A stretch of 64,000 nucleotides of DNA from Pseudomonas grandcourensis (GTDB lineage: Bacteria > Pseudomonadota > Gammaproteobacteria > Pseudomonadales > Pseudomonadaceae): the NCBI RefSeq assembly GCF_039909015.1, contig NZ_CP150919.1, positions 3,324,501 to 3,388,500 on the forward strand, given 5' to 3'. Of the stretch, positions 25,685-36,073 are shown in pieces (position 1 is the first letter of the stretch; every line of letters begins with the position of its first letter). The position numbers and the translations under genes are program-made. Below the pieces are notes generated by a model. That model was not told where the DNA came from. It saw only the letters and a list, made by a program, of their open reading frames with translations, and did not search any database.

Positions 25685-25805
25685 CTCATATCTCCAGCAA
25701 CGACGTGTAGTAGGCCCTGCATTGCAAGGCCTGCTGCAACGGATTCGGCTTGCCCGAAATTCTTGCAAGCTGGTGATTGGCAAGTTTCAGATTAGGAAAA
25801 TCAAC

Positions 25806-26531
25806 ATGAAACGACTACACAGCAAAGTTGCGTTGGTGACTGGCGGTGGAATGGGTATCGGACGTGCGATCGCCGAGCTTTTCGCCGATGAAGGAGCCAC
25901 CGTTATCGTTGGCGATGTGCACCAACCTGAGCCATACAAAAATGCAAGCGTCGTTGCCAAGCACTTGGATGTGTCAAAGCTGGAGGACTGGGAACGTCTC
26001 GTCGAAGAGGTAGTTCGTGAGCACGGTAAGGTTGATGTGCTCGTGAACAACGCGGGCTTGGTAGGTTCCTACCTTCCCATCGATGAGATCACCCTCGATG
26101 ACTGGAATCGGGTCATCGATATCAATCAAAACGGTGTGTTCTATGGGATGAGAACCGTCATCCCGGTCATGAAGCGACAGCAAGCAGGCTCCATCGTTAA
26201 CGTGTCTTCGATCTGGGGCATCGTCGGCGCCAGTGGTGTGTCGGCGTACCAGGCTAGCAAAGCTGCAGTGCGCATGATGAGCAAGAACGCAGCTCTGTCT
26301 TACGTGGCCAATGGTATCCGCGTCAACTCGCTGCATCCGGGGTTGGTCGAAACACCGATGATTGCTCGCCAAGCGGCTGATACCACCGCAGCCGTCGTCG
26401 CAGCGACGCCGATGGGGCGTGCGGCGGATCCCAAAGAAATTGCCTACGCGGCTTTGTTCCTCGCCAGTGATGAAGCGAGCTTCATCACGGGAGCAGAGCT
26501 CGTGGTTGATGGAGGATACACAACGCCCTGA
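25806..26531 (+). CDS. Short-chain dehydrogenase/reductase
   Basis: A 241-residue classical SDR with VTGGGMGIG, NNAG, and the Tyr-Lys pair in SAYQASKAAV; the C-terminal LVVDGGYTTP tail is typical. The ATG at 25806 gives the standard N-terminus. It lies between the MFS and the binding-protein genes on the same strand, so it is part of the uptake/oxidation operon. The substrate cannot be told; a keto-polyol is plausible. Confidence 0.88.
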   Translation: MKRLHSKVALVTGGGMGIGRAIAELFADEGATVIVGDVHQPEPYKNASVVAKHLDVSKLEDWERLVEEVVREHGKVDVLVNNAGLVGSYLPIDEITLDDWNRVIDINQNGVFYGMRTVIPVMKRQQAGSIVNVSSIWGIVGASGVSAYQASKAAVRMMSKNAALSYVANGIRVNSLHPGLVETPMIARQAADTTAAVVAATPMGRAADPKEIAYAALFLASDEASFITGAELVVDGGYTTP

Positions 26532-26612
26532 GCGTTCTATTGACGTGCGCGTACTGCGACACGGGCAACTCCGTGCCGCAACTTTGATACCCATCTGAGG
26601 AGAACAAAAATA

Positions 26613-27566
26613 ATGAAAACGCAGAAAGGTGGTTTGTTGTGCAGCGCTGTTTTGGCAGTAGGTTTGATGTTACAGCTTTCGCCGACAATGGCAGCCGGTG
26701 AGAAAATCGTCGTCAATTTCCAAACGTTATCCATTCCCTATTTTATCTACATGCATGAGCAAGCCTCTCAGGAAGCCAAGGCTCTCAATGTAGAGCTGCT
26801 TGTGCAGGATGCTCAGTCCTCCTCCACCAAGCAGTCCTCCGATGTCGAAAACGCCCTGACTCAAGGCGTCGATGCAATGGTCGTCGCACCCAATGATGTG
26901 ACCGCCTTGGCACCTGCCTTGAACGAAGTACTGTCTGAAAAAGTACCCCTCGTGACAGTCGACCGCCGTGTCGAAGGAACTGATGCGCCAGTGCCCTACG
27001 TCACTGCGGACAGTGTCGCAGGTGGTCGTCTCATGGCCGAGTTGGTCACCTCCAACATGAAAGACGGCGCTCGTGTGGCGTTCATCGGCGGTACCGCTGG
27101 CTCATCGACAGCCATTGATCGCGCTAAGGGCGTCCATGAAGGACTCAAAGCTGGCGGGAAAAAATTTCAACTCGTGGCTGAGCAGTCAGGGGAGTGGGAG
27201 CGTGCCAAGGCCATGTCGGTGGCTGAAAACATCCTGACATCGCTGAGTGCAAACCCTCCAGATGCAATCATCTGTGCGAGCGGCGACATGGCGCTCGGGG
27301 CTGCGGAAGCCGTGCGGGCCATGGGGTTGAAAGGCAAGATCAAAGTCATCGGGTTTGACGCGTACCCAGAGGTGCTGCGTGCCATCCGAGACGGAGATAT
27401 CGCCGGCATCGTGGAGCAAAGCCCGAGCAAACAAATCAGGACGGCCCTTCGCATGGCGGTGAAGAAAGTACGCGGCGAAGCAGAGCTCGAAACGATCATC
27501 GTTCAGCCATTCATGGTCACCCAGGAAAACCTGAGTCAGGCAGAACAATACAGCGCCATTCAATAA
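26613..27566 (+). CDS. Sugar ABC transporter periplasmic binding protein (copy 1)
   Basis: A 317-residue ribose/galactose-type binding protein (type 1 periplasmic fold). A signal peptide covers about residues 1-27 (LLCSAVLAVGLMLQLSPTMAA). The mature part opens KIVVNFQTLSIPYF and has the hinge and pocket pattern DVENALTQGVDAMVVAPNDV, VDRRVEG, FIGGTAGSSTAIDRAKG. It is a full-length duplicate of the protein at 27632. The ATPase and permease genes follow. Confidence 0.88.
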   Translation: MKTQKGGLLCSAVLAVGLMLQLSPTMAAGEKIVVNFQTLSIPYFIYMHEQASQEAKALNVELLVQDAQSSSTKQSSDVENALTQGVDAMVVAPNDVTALAPALNEVLSEKVPLVTVDRRVEGTDAPVPYVTADSVAGGRLMAELVTSNMKDGARVAFIGGTAGSSTAIDRAKGVHEGLKAGGKKFQLVAEQSGEWERAKAMSVAENILTSLSANPPDAIICASGDMALGAAEAVRAMGLKGKIKVIGFDAYPEVLRAIRDGDIAGIVEQSPSKQIRTALRMAVKKVRGEAELETIIVQPFMVTQENLSQAEQYSAIQ

Positions 27567-27631
27567 CTGGCGGTTCTTCCTCCGGTAAATCCGACTGTTT
27601 GATGTACCTATGCAATTTAAGGAAATCGAGA

Positions 27632-28585
27632 ATGAAAACGAACAATAAACGTCGAGTGCTGACTGCTGCATTGGCCACAGCTATTTTGATGTCGAACGCA
27701 CCCGTTTTCGCCGCTGGCGAGAAGATTGCGGTGAGCTTCCAAACCCTATCAATTCCCTTCTTCATCTTCATGCATGAGCAGGCAGTGCAGGAAGCTAAAG
27801 CATTGGATATCAACCTCCTTGTCCAAGATGCCCAGGCTTCATCTTCCAAGCAAAGTTCCGATATCGAGAACTCGCTCACTCAAGGTGTTAAGGCTGTTGT
27901 ATTGACTCCGAACGATGTCTCCGCGCTCGCACCGGCTATCAATGATGTGCTGGATGAGAGGGTGCCAGTTATCGCAGTTGACCGCCGTGTGGAGGGCACT
28001 TCCTCAACTGTGCCATTCGTAACAGCAGACAACGTGGCGGGTGGTCGAATCATGGGTGAGTGGGTTGTGAAGAACATGCCCAAGGGTGCCAATGTGGTAC
28101 TGATCACCGGTCAGATCGGCTCCACCACCGCAATGGATCGAGCGAAAGGGGTACATCAATCGCTGAACGCAGCTGGTAGCAAGTTCAAGCTCGTAGCCGA
28201 ACAATCCGGGGAGGCTGATCGTGCGAAGGCAATGTCGGTGGTAGAGAACATTCTCACCGCTTCGGCGGGCACTCCACCTGATGTGATCATCTGTTCCACC
28301 GGCGATATGACGCTTGGAGCAGTCGAAGCCGTGCGAGGTATGGGGCTTAGCAACAAGATCAAAATCATTGGCTATGACGCTTACCCTGAAGTGCTGAAAA
28401 GCATTAAGGCAGGTGAGATTACAGGCATCGTCGAGCAGAGCCCAAGCAAACAGATCCGCACTGCTCTACGTCTGGCTGTAGACAACATTCGTAATGGTAC
28501 CAAGATCGAGTCAGTTACCGTCCAGCCGTTCATGGTCACTCAGGACAACCTGGATCAGGCCGAGCAGTTCAGCGCCATCAAGTAA
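27632..28585 (+). CDS. Sugar ABC transporter periplasmic binding protein (copy 2)
   Basis: A 317-residue protein of exactly the same length as copy 1, with near-identical segments (VEQSPSKQIRTALR, PFMVTQ). The signal peptide is at about residues 1-26. The ATG at 27632 is chosen over an upstream one at 27599 because it yields the lysine-rich start typical of a signal peptide. Tandem binding proteins sharing one ATPase/permease pair can widen substrate range or affinity. Confidence 0.88.
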   Translation: MKTNNKRRVLTAALATAILMSNAPVFAAGEKIAVSFQTLSIPFFIFMHEQAVQEAKALDINLLVQDAQASSSKQSSDIENSLTQGVKAVVLTPNDVSALAPAINDVLDERVPVIAVDRRVEGTSSTVPFVTADNVAGGRIMGEWVVKNMPKGANVVLITGQIGSTTAMDRAKGVHQSLNAAGSKFKLVAEQSGEADRAKAMSVVENILTASAGTPPDVIICSTGDMTLGAVEAVRGMGLSNKIKIIGYDAYPEVLKSIKAGEITGIVEQSPSKQIRTALRLAVDNIRNGTKIESVTVQPFMVTQDNLDQAEQFSAIK

Positions 28586-28671
28586 TCGACGAATAGTTTT
28601 TTTGTAGTCGATGCGGGAGGGAGCAAAGCTTCCTCCCAAGTTTGACGGATCTAGGTTCGGGAGGTATCTGC

Positions 28672-30234
28672 ATGAACGATGTGCTGCTGCAAGTTCGCAA
28701 TATCAAGAAAACCTTTCCGGGGGTTGTCGCGCTCAATGGCGTACAACTCGAAGTCGGAAAAGGTGAAGCACATGCTTTGCTCGGCGAAAACGGGGCCGGC
28801 AAGTCGACCATCCTAAAGATCCTGGCCGGAGCTCAGCCTGCGGATGCTGGCCAAGGTTCACTTGAATTCAATGGCCATGTGCTTGGGGAGCATGACACCC
28901 CCATGCGCCGCCAGGAGGTCGGCATCATTACGATCTACCAGGAATTCAATCTTATCGCCGACATGTCAGTTGCCGAGAACATGTACCTCGGTCGTGAACC
29001 GTTACGACGTGGCCTTGTTGACTGGAAGCAGATGTTCAGTGATGCGCAGCATGTTCTGGACGATCTTGGTCTGCACATTACGCCAAGGACAATGGTTCGG
29101 AAGTTGAGTGTGGCAGAGCAGCAAATGGTCGAGATCGCCAAGGCGCTCACCATGAATGCAAAGCTCATCATCATGGATGAACCAACGGCTGCGCTCAGTG
29201 GCCGTGAAGTAGACAAGCTGCACGGAATCATTGCAGATCTGAAGGCCAAAGGAATCAGCATCATCTATGTATCGCACAAGCTCAACGAAGTGAAGGCTTG
29301 CTGTGACCGCTACACCATTTTTCGTGACGGAGCCTACATCACCTCTGGCGACGTCGCCGACGTTAGTGTCGATGACATTGTTCGACTGATGGTTGGCCGG
29401 GATGTGGAGTTTGTGCGCAAACCGCTCACTGGAGCACCAGGCGAGGTGATGCTGAAGGTGCAAAGTGTTTCCAGAGCAGCAGGTGGTGGAGGTCACAGTC
29501 TTCATGCAACGCCATTGCACGACATGTCCATCGATGTGCGGGCAGGGGAAATTGTTGGCTTCGCTGGACTGGTGGGAGCAGGTCGCACCGAGTTGGCTCG
29601 TGTGATTTTCGGTGCCGACGGATGCGATGAAGGGATCATCTACGTCAACGGGCGCCAGGTCTCTCCGTTTCGATCTCCCCGAGAAGGTATCGCCGCTGGT
29701 GTCGCGCTAGTTCCTGAGGACAGGAAGCAGCAGGCCTGCTTTTTAGGTCACTCAATCCGTTGGAACATGAGCCTGCCGAGTTTGGGCGGATTACAACGCT
29801 GGGGCATGTTTATCGATGACCGGGCTGAAACCCAACTCATCCAGAACTACCAGAAGAAACTGCGAATCAAGATGGCTAACGACAGCGTGGCCATTGGAAC
29901 GTTGTCTGGGGGGAACCAGCAGAAAGTGATCCTAGCCCGATGCATGGCGCTCAAGCCAAAGGTTCTCATCGTCGACGAGCCAACGCGCGGCATTGATGTA
30001 GGTGCCAAAGCTGAAGTTCACCAAGTTCTGTTCGACATGGCCCGCGCCGGCATCGCCGTGATCGTGATCTCCTCCGAACTACCTGAAGTCATGGCAGTGA
30101 GCGACCAGATTGTCACTTTCCGGGAAGGAAAAATAACCGGAGTTGTCTCGGCTGATGAGGCAACTGAAGAGCTACTTATGCAGCGCATGGCTCAAGGAGT
30201 GAGCTCATCGTTTTCGCACCAAGGCGTGGCCTGA
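28672..30234 (+). CDS. Sugar ABC transporter ATP-binding protein (RbsA/MglA type)
   Basis: A 520-residue tandem ATPase. Half one has Walker A GENGAGKST, signature LSVAEQQMVEIAKAL and Walker B LIIMDEPTAAL. Half two has LSGGNQQKVILARC and VLIVDEPTRGIDVGAK, and a degenerate second Walker A (GLVGAGRTEL), usual for this type. The ATG at 28672 follows GGGAGG. It energises uptake of the sugar-like substrate with the permease at 30272. Confidence 0.9.
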   Translation: MNDVLLQVRNIKKTFPGVVALNGVQLEVGKGEAHALLGENGAGKSTILKILAGAQPADAGQGSLEFNGHVLGEHDTPMRRQEVGIITIYQEFNLIADMSVAENMYLGREPLRRGLVDWKQMFSDAQHVLDDLGLHITPRTMVRKLSVAEQQMVEIAKALTMNAKLIIMDEPTAALSGREVDKLHGIIADLKAKGISIIYVSHKLNEVKACCDRYTIFRDGAYITSGDVADVSVDDIVRLMVGRDVEFVRKPLTGAPGEVMLKVQSVSRAAGGGGHSLHATPLHDMSIDVRAGEIVGFAGLVGAGRTELARVIFGADGCDEGIIYVNGRQVSPFRSPREGIAAGVALVPEDRKQQACFLGHSIRWNMSLPSLGGLQRWGMFIDDRAETQLIQNYQKKLRIKMANDSVAIGTLSGGNQQKVILARCMALKPKVLIVDEPTRGIDVGAKAEVHQVLFDMARAGIAVIVISSELPEVMAVSDQIVTFREGKITGVVSADEATEELLMQRMAQGVSSSFSHQGVA

Positions 30235-30271
30235 ACTGGTCGCACCGGCATCATCTATCGAGTAAACAAAA

Positions 30272-31273
30272 ATGATCAAGCCAGCATCTAGTGAAACAGT
30301 CGTGGAACGCCGGAAAAAAATTGAGATGGTCGGATTCTTCGAGAAGTATGGAGTGCTGTTGTTCCTCATCGCACTTATTGTCATTTTCACCATCTACAAC
30401 CCAATGTTCCTGTCTGCGCGGAACATCAAGAACATCCTTACCGAGGTCTCAATCTACGGGATCATCGGAGTGGGAATGACCTACGTGATTCTCACAGGGG
30501 GAATCGATCTCGCAGTGGGATCGCTGCTCGCATTCGCCGCTATTAGCGGTGCATTTCTAATGCAGGCATTGGGTGGCGACTTCTTCATGGGGTGGCTTGT
30601 TGCGATGCTGGCAGCGTGTGCTGTCGGCACGATGGCGGGCTACCTCCATGGCAAGGTCGTGACTCGGTTCGGCGTACCCGCATTCATCGTGACGCTTGGC
30701 GGTTTGACCGTGTGGCGCGGTGCGACACTCATTGTGAATGATGGCGCGCCGGTGAGCGGTTTCAATGAAGCCTTCCGCTGGTGGGGGAGAGGGGACGTAC
30801 TGGGCGTACCAGTACCTGTCCTGGTCTTTATGGTTGTTGCTCTAGTGGGATACATCGCTCTGCGATACACCCGTTATGGCCGGCAGGTTTATGCGGTTGG
30901 CGGTAACCCTGAGGCAGCACGACTCTCAGGCTTGAGTGTTCAATCAGTTGTTCTGAGTGTTTACGTAATCACCGGCTTCCTCGCAGGGCTTGCGGGATTC
31001 TTACTCTCTGCCCGGCTTGGATCGGCTGAGGCAGTTGCCGGCTCAGGTTACGAACTGCGCGTTATCGCTTCTGTGGTAATCGGTGGTACCAGCCTGTTTG
31101 GTGGGTTAGGCGGTGTAGGTGGCACGATTGTCGGAGCTTTGCTCATCGGCGTGCTCATCAATGGACTCGTGATCATGAACGTGTCCGCGTATTACCAGCA
31201 AGTGGTGATTGGGATCATCATCGTGCTGGCGGTTGGCTTCGATACCTACGCCAAATCCAGAGGCAAATCCTAA
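30272..31273 (+). CDS. Sugar ABC transporter permease (RbsC type)
   Basis: A 333-residue polytopic membrane protein with about eight to ten hydrophobic segments and the family motif GGIDLAVGSLLAFAAISGAF, plus the later GTSLFGGLGGVGGTIVGALLIGVLINGL. It pairs with the ATPase encoded 37 bases upstream. This completes a four-gene importer (two binding proteins, ATPase, permease). Confidence 0.9.
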   Translation: MIKPASSETVVERRKKIEMVGFFEKYGVLLFLIALIVIFTIYNPMFLSARNIKNILTEVSIYGIIGVGMTYVILTGGIDLAVGSLLAFAAISGAFLMQALGGDFFMGWLVAMLAACAVGTMAGYLHGKVVTRFGVPAFIVTLGGLTVWRGATLIVNDGAPVSGFNEAFRWWGRGDVLGVPVPVLVFMVVALVGYIALRYTRYGRQVYAVGGNPEAARLSGLSVQSVVLSVYVITGFLAGLAGFLLSARLGSAEAVAGSGYELRVIASVVIGGTSLFGGLGGVGGTIVGALLIGVLINGLVIMNVSAYYQQVVIGIIIVLAVGFDTYAKSRGKS

Positions 31274-31358
31274 TTAGAGCAGTTCGCTGAGACTGCCAAT
31301 TTGTATGCTCTAACTGGAGCTATTCGAGTGCCTCACTGACTGTCGGTGCCCGCGCTGA

Positions 31359-32723
<1,365 letters not shown>

Positions 32724-33121
32724 TGTGTCGTTCGCCCGCATTGCGTAGCTGACCGGAAGAAGTCCCACTAGGTCGATACCTCGGTGGGGCTTCGATTAAA
32801 GGGCTTATTTCGATTTGATGTCCTCCATGGCTACCGGATCTAGGCCTATCTAGGCGACATGTACGGTGACTTGGTTGCGGGTCTGACGGAGCGAACGGGC
32901 AGCGCCTCGTGCCAAAGGATTTTTTGGCCCAGCTCAATCAGGCGATACCCACCCAGGCGATTGAGAAGGGGGTATCCCTAAGCCGTCGGACATCGTGCGC
33001 TTGGAACCCGATACCGTGGTCGTGAGGCGGGCGAAGGCGCCTTTCTCGACCGTCAACACCTTAGCCGCTCCTCGTTTATCAATTCCTTCTCCTCGCCGCC
33101 GCGCGGATCTTGCTTCAATAT
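32724..33121. other. Intergenic region with possible coding remnants
   Basis: About 400 bases follow the porin. Minus-strand translations around 32890-33060 (KVLTVEKGAFARL and GGYRLIELGQKIL) have protein character in two different frames but belong to no family I recognise. No complete gene is visible. The region separates the uptake operon from the Rrf2 operon. Confidence 0.35.
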
Positions 33122-33140
33122 GGATACTAATATAGTATCC
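33122..33140. promoter_or_regulatory. Perfect palindrome, probable Rrf2 operator
   Basis: GGATACTA and TAGTATCC are separated by three bases and end four bases before the ATG of the Rrf2-type regulator. A related 19-base site (14 of 19 matching by eye) is at 33589-33607, before the SDR gene. Both positions are right for autoregulation and operon repression. Confidence 0.65.
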
Positions 33141-33144
33141 GTCA

Positions 33145-33570
33145 ATGGCTTCAGTAAATACTCAATTTTCGATTGCCGTCCACGTAATGGCGGCAATCGC
33201 ACATCACGACGGGGTTTTCGCTTCGGAGATTCTTGCGGGCAGTGTGAATGCGAACCCGGTCTTCGTTAAAAGAATCCTCGTTAAGCTCTCGAAGGCGAAG
33301 CTGGCTAAGACGACTGTTGGCAAGTCGGGTGGTTACGGCCTGGCACGAAGCCCAGAAAATATTTCACTTTTAGATATCTACTCTGCGGTGAGCCCTCCAG
33401 ATGCTTTTGCCATCCATAAGTATCCCGTAAGAAAGGAGTGTGTCATAAGCTCTAACATCAAAGAAGTTATGAGCGACGTCCTCGTCTGTACTCAAGAGGC
33501 CGTTTACCGGGAGCTGAGACAGACGACGTTGGCGGATGTGGTGTCCAAAATCAGAGCTAAGTCCGCTTAG
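33145..33570 (+). CDS. Rrf2-family transcriptional regulator
   Basis: A 141-residue Rrf2/YwnA-like regulator: winged helix (TQFSIAVHVMAAIA, NPVFVKRILVKLSKAKLAKT, KSGGYGLARSPENISLLDIYSAV). Cysteines at KECVIS and LVCTQ could sense electrophiles or redox state; the three clustered Fe-S cysteines of IscR are not present. A palindrome lies directly upstream, leaving no clear ribosome site. It should repress the SDR/OYE/NmrA operon that follows. Confidence 0.85.
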   Translation: MASVNTQFSIAVHVMAAIAHHDGVFASEILAGSVNANPVFVKRILVKLSKAKLAKTTVGKSGGYGLARSPENISLLDIYSAVSPPDAFAIHKYPVRKECVISSNIKEVMSDVLVCTQEAVYRELRQTTLADVVSKIRAKSA

Positions 33571-33588
33571 CTTTTTTTTGCTCTAAAC

Positions 33589-33607
33589 AGATACTTTAAT
33601 AGTTTCC
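33589..33607. promoter_or_regulatory. Second, degenerate Rrf2 operator
   Basis: AGATACTTTAATAGTTTCC matches the palindrome at 33122 in 14 of 19 positions and lies 24 bases before the SDR start. It probably gives control of the downstream operon. Confidence 0.5.
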
Positions 33608-33631
33608 AATAAGCATAAAAAGGTACCCGAA

Positions 33632-34507
33632 ATGACGCAATCGAACGAAGAGTCCCCTGTGATTACCAGCAGCGCAACCGAAACCGGAACCGGGCCCGCG
33701 ATTGCAAGGCATGACAAAAATACGCCCACCGCGGTTCTCATCGGGGTGACCGGAGGGCTTGGTAACGCGCTGGCCAAGCTCCTCGCCGCCGAGGGCTTTC
33801 GATTGGTGCTCGCTGCACGACGAGAGCACGACGCCGCCGAGATAGCCGGCAAAAGCGACGGTTCGGCGATTTACGTGCGCGCGGACGTAACCGATCCAGC
33901 TAGCCTCGAGAAGCTGGCTGTAACAGCCTTTGAACACCTCGGCCGGATCGATGCAGTGGTTAACCTTGCAGGCATCTCGCCCCGCAAACCTATTGAAGAC
34001 TACACGCTATCCGACGTCGACGATCTGCTCGCTATCAACGTGAAGGGGCCCATCTTCGTGACTCAGGCATTCCTGCCTGGGCTGCGCAAGCAAGCCAGCG
34101 ACGGAGTGATTGTCCACATCGGTGGCGCCATGGATGGCCGGGTGGCGCTGCCGTTTATGAGCGCCTATGCGGCGACCCGCGGCGCACTGGCGAGCTACGT
34201 GCAAGGCGCCAATCGCGAGCTTGAAGGGACAAACGTATCCCTGTCGTTCTTCGGGCCCGCCCCCTCCAACACCGAGTCGGAGTCCCCGTTTTTCGACATG
34301 TGGAAAAAGATGGGCGTCGACCTATGCGAGCCTGATGAAGTTGCACGCGATATCCTCGCCACGATCCGCCAGCGACGTAAGGAGCATGTTATGGGTGGCG
34401 CGCTGCTCAAGATGATGACGCTCATGAACGCCATCTCTCCATCCGCTGCTGATGCGATAGGTCTGCGGAAATTTGGGAAGCTCATCAAGCAATATAGCCC
34501 GCGTTGA
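33632..34507 (+). CDS. Short-chain dehydrogenase/reductase
   Basis: A 291-residue SDR with an N-terminal extension of about 30 residues before the cofactor loop IGVTGGLGNAL. The middle has VNLAGISP and SAYAATRGAL, where the Tyr-x3-Lys is altered to Tyr-x3-Arg (YAATR), so catalytic competence is uncertain. The last 40 residues are an unusual tail (ISPSAADAIGLRKFGKLI). Located under the Rrf2 operator pair, so an oxidative or electrophile stress role is likely. Confidence 0.75.
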   Translation: MTQSNEESPVITSSATETGTGPAIARHDKNTPTAVLIGVTGGLGNALAKLLAAEGFRLVLAARREHDAAEIAGKSDGSAIYVRADVTDPASLEKLAVTAFEHLGRIDAVVNLAGISPRKPIEDYTLSDVDDLLAINVKGPIFVTQAFLPGLRKQASDGVIVHIGGAMDGRVALPFMSAYAATRGALASYVQGANRELEGTNVSLSFFGPAPSNTESESPFFDMWKKMGVDLCEPDEVARDILATIRQRRKEHVMGGALLKMMTLMNAISPSAADAIGLRKFGKLIKQYSPR

Positions 34508-34848
34508 TGATGAGCTTCGAACTTTATTCGGGGCGGGCAGAAGGGCTACGCTTCTCAGCCGTCCCTTATAACATGGCTTACCGCATGCAGTGCGGGTGTG
34601 CAAATTGTGGCTGCTTCTTACCGGCAAAGTCTAGGAAGGCACCTTTATGGGCGAAGAACTTTTGATCCATGAGATCAGGCGTGTGATTTCACCGAGAGCC
34701 AACTGCAATAATTCGCCCGCCTAAGATGCCTGAGCTTGCGACGATTGCAATAGCTCAACCGCCTTAAGCAGTTCCTTCCCGTTACAACCCGATACGCTAA
34801 AGCGCGAAAATCATTCTCGGCATTCCACAGCCTGGTCGCAGCCAACAT
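34508..34848. other. Intergenic, no gene recognised
   Basis: About 340 bases between the SDR and the OYE-like gene. No frame on either strand shows family motifs and no strong hairpin was seen. Confidence 0.35.
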
Positions 34849-36061
34849 ATGGCTCCTATACAACTACAAGAGCCAAATGCCGAACAGGTGGGAATCTCGC
34901 ATACGACCGATAACTCAATCGCTGACAAACGAATAGGATCCCAGGTGAACGAACAGTTTTTCCAGCCCTACACTTTCAACAACGGAGCGACGGTAAAAAA
35001 TCGGCTCTTTATGGCGCCGATGACCAATGGGCAAAGTCATCCCGACGGACGCTTTAGCGAAGAAGAATTGAACTGGTTAACGACGCGTGCCCAAGGTGGA
35101 TTCGGCGCGGTCATCACAGCCGGAGCTTCGCCCTACGAAGACGACCTTTACATAGAAGGGCAGATCGGAGCTTTCTCAGATTCTCACGAATATGGACTAC
35201 GCCGCTTTGCCGACATGGTTAAGCGCGAGCAGGCGCTGTCGATTATTCAACTCATGCCCTCCGGAATGCGAGCAAAAGCCAAACTGAATAGAGGCAAACA
35301 GCCGGCGGGCCCAAGTGTCGTTCAACTTCCGATTCCTGATTTTGAGCAGCCTCGGGAGCTCAGCGAAGAACAAATCCACGCCATCCTTGATGCTTTAGTG
35401 GATAGCGCGCGGCGAGTGCATCGGGCTGGCGCCTCCGGAATCGAGCTACACGGTGCCAACGGCTACCTTTTTACCCAGTTTTTTAGCAAGGCCACGAACC
35501 TGCGAAAAGATAAATGGGGAGGCTCGGTGGAAAATCGCGCACGATTTCTACTCGAAGCCATGCGGAGAATCCGGGCCGACTTACCCAGCGACTTCACCAT
35601 CGGAGTTAAGATTCTCGTCGAAGACTGGAACAACGGGCGAGGTTTCGACATTGACGATGGCTTGGAAATGATCCGGATAATGAACGATGTGGGGTTTACT
35701 TACCTGAATCTTTCGGCCATGAACGCTAAGGAAGTATCCTGGAAATATCCCAATCAAAAAGCAAACAAATCTCTCACGGGTTAGGAACGTTTTACGCAGC
35801 GACATTCCCGTGGTGGCAAGTGGATCGTTGTTAACGCCGCAAGAAGTTCAAGATGCGCTCAACGATGGTGCCGATATGGTTGCTTTGGGCCGTGCAGCGA
35901 TATTAGCTCCGGACTGGCCGAAAAGGGCTGCTAGCCCTGACTTCGAAATTAAAAGTTTTCCTCTCACGCTTGAAGAGCTCTATGCGCTCGGAGTGTCACC
36001 GAAGTTTGTGCATGCGCTGCGAAATGGGCTTTCCATGTGGAAATTCATAAAAGAAAATTAG
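34849..36061 (+). pseudogene. Old Yellow Enzyme-family oxidoreductase, frameshifted
   Basis: The first part (34849-35784) encodes an NADH:flavin oxidoreductase with QPYTFNNGATVKNRLFMAPM, the GIELHGANGYLFTQFFS signature and YLNLSAMNAKEVSWKYP. The frame then stops, and the rest (SDIPVVASGSLLTPQEV, DMVALGRAAILAPDW) continues in the +1 frame to 36061. The shift lies at about 35720-35785, which includes a run of five As at 35755. It could be a single-base sequencing error or a real inactivating mutation. The start may be the ATG at 34849 or a GTG at 34945. The family reduces enones and quinones. Confidence 0.8.
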
Positions 36062-36073
36062 GAAGAGAAATCC

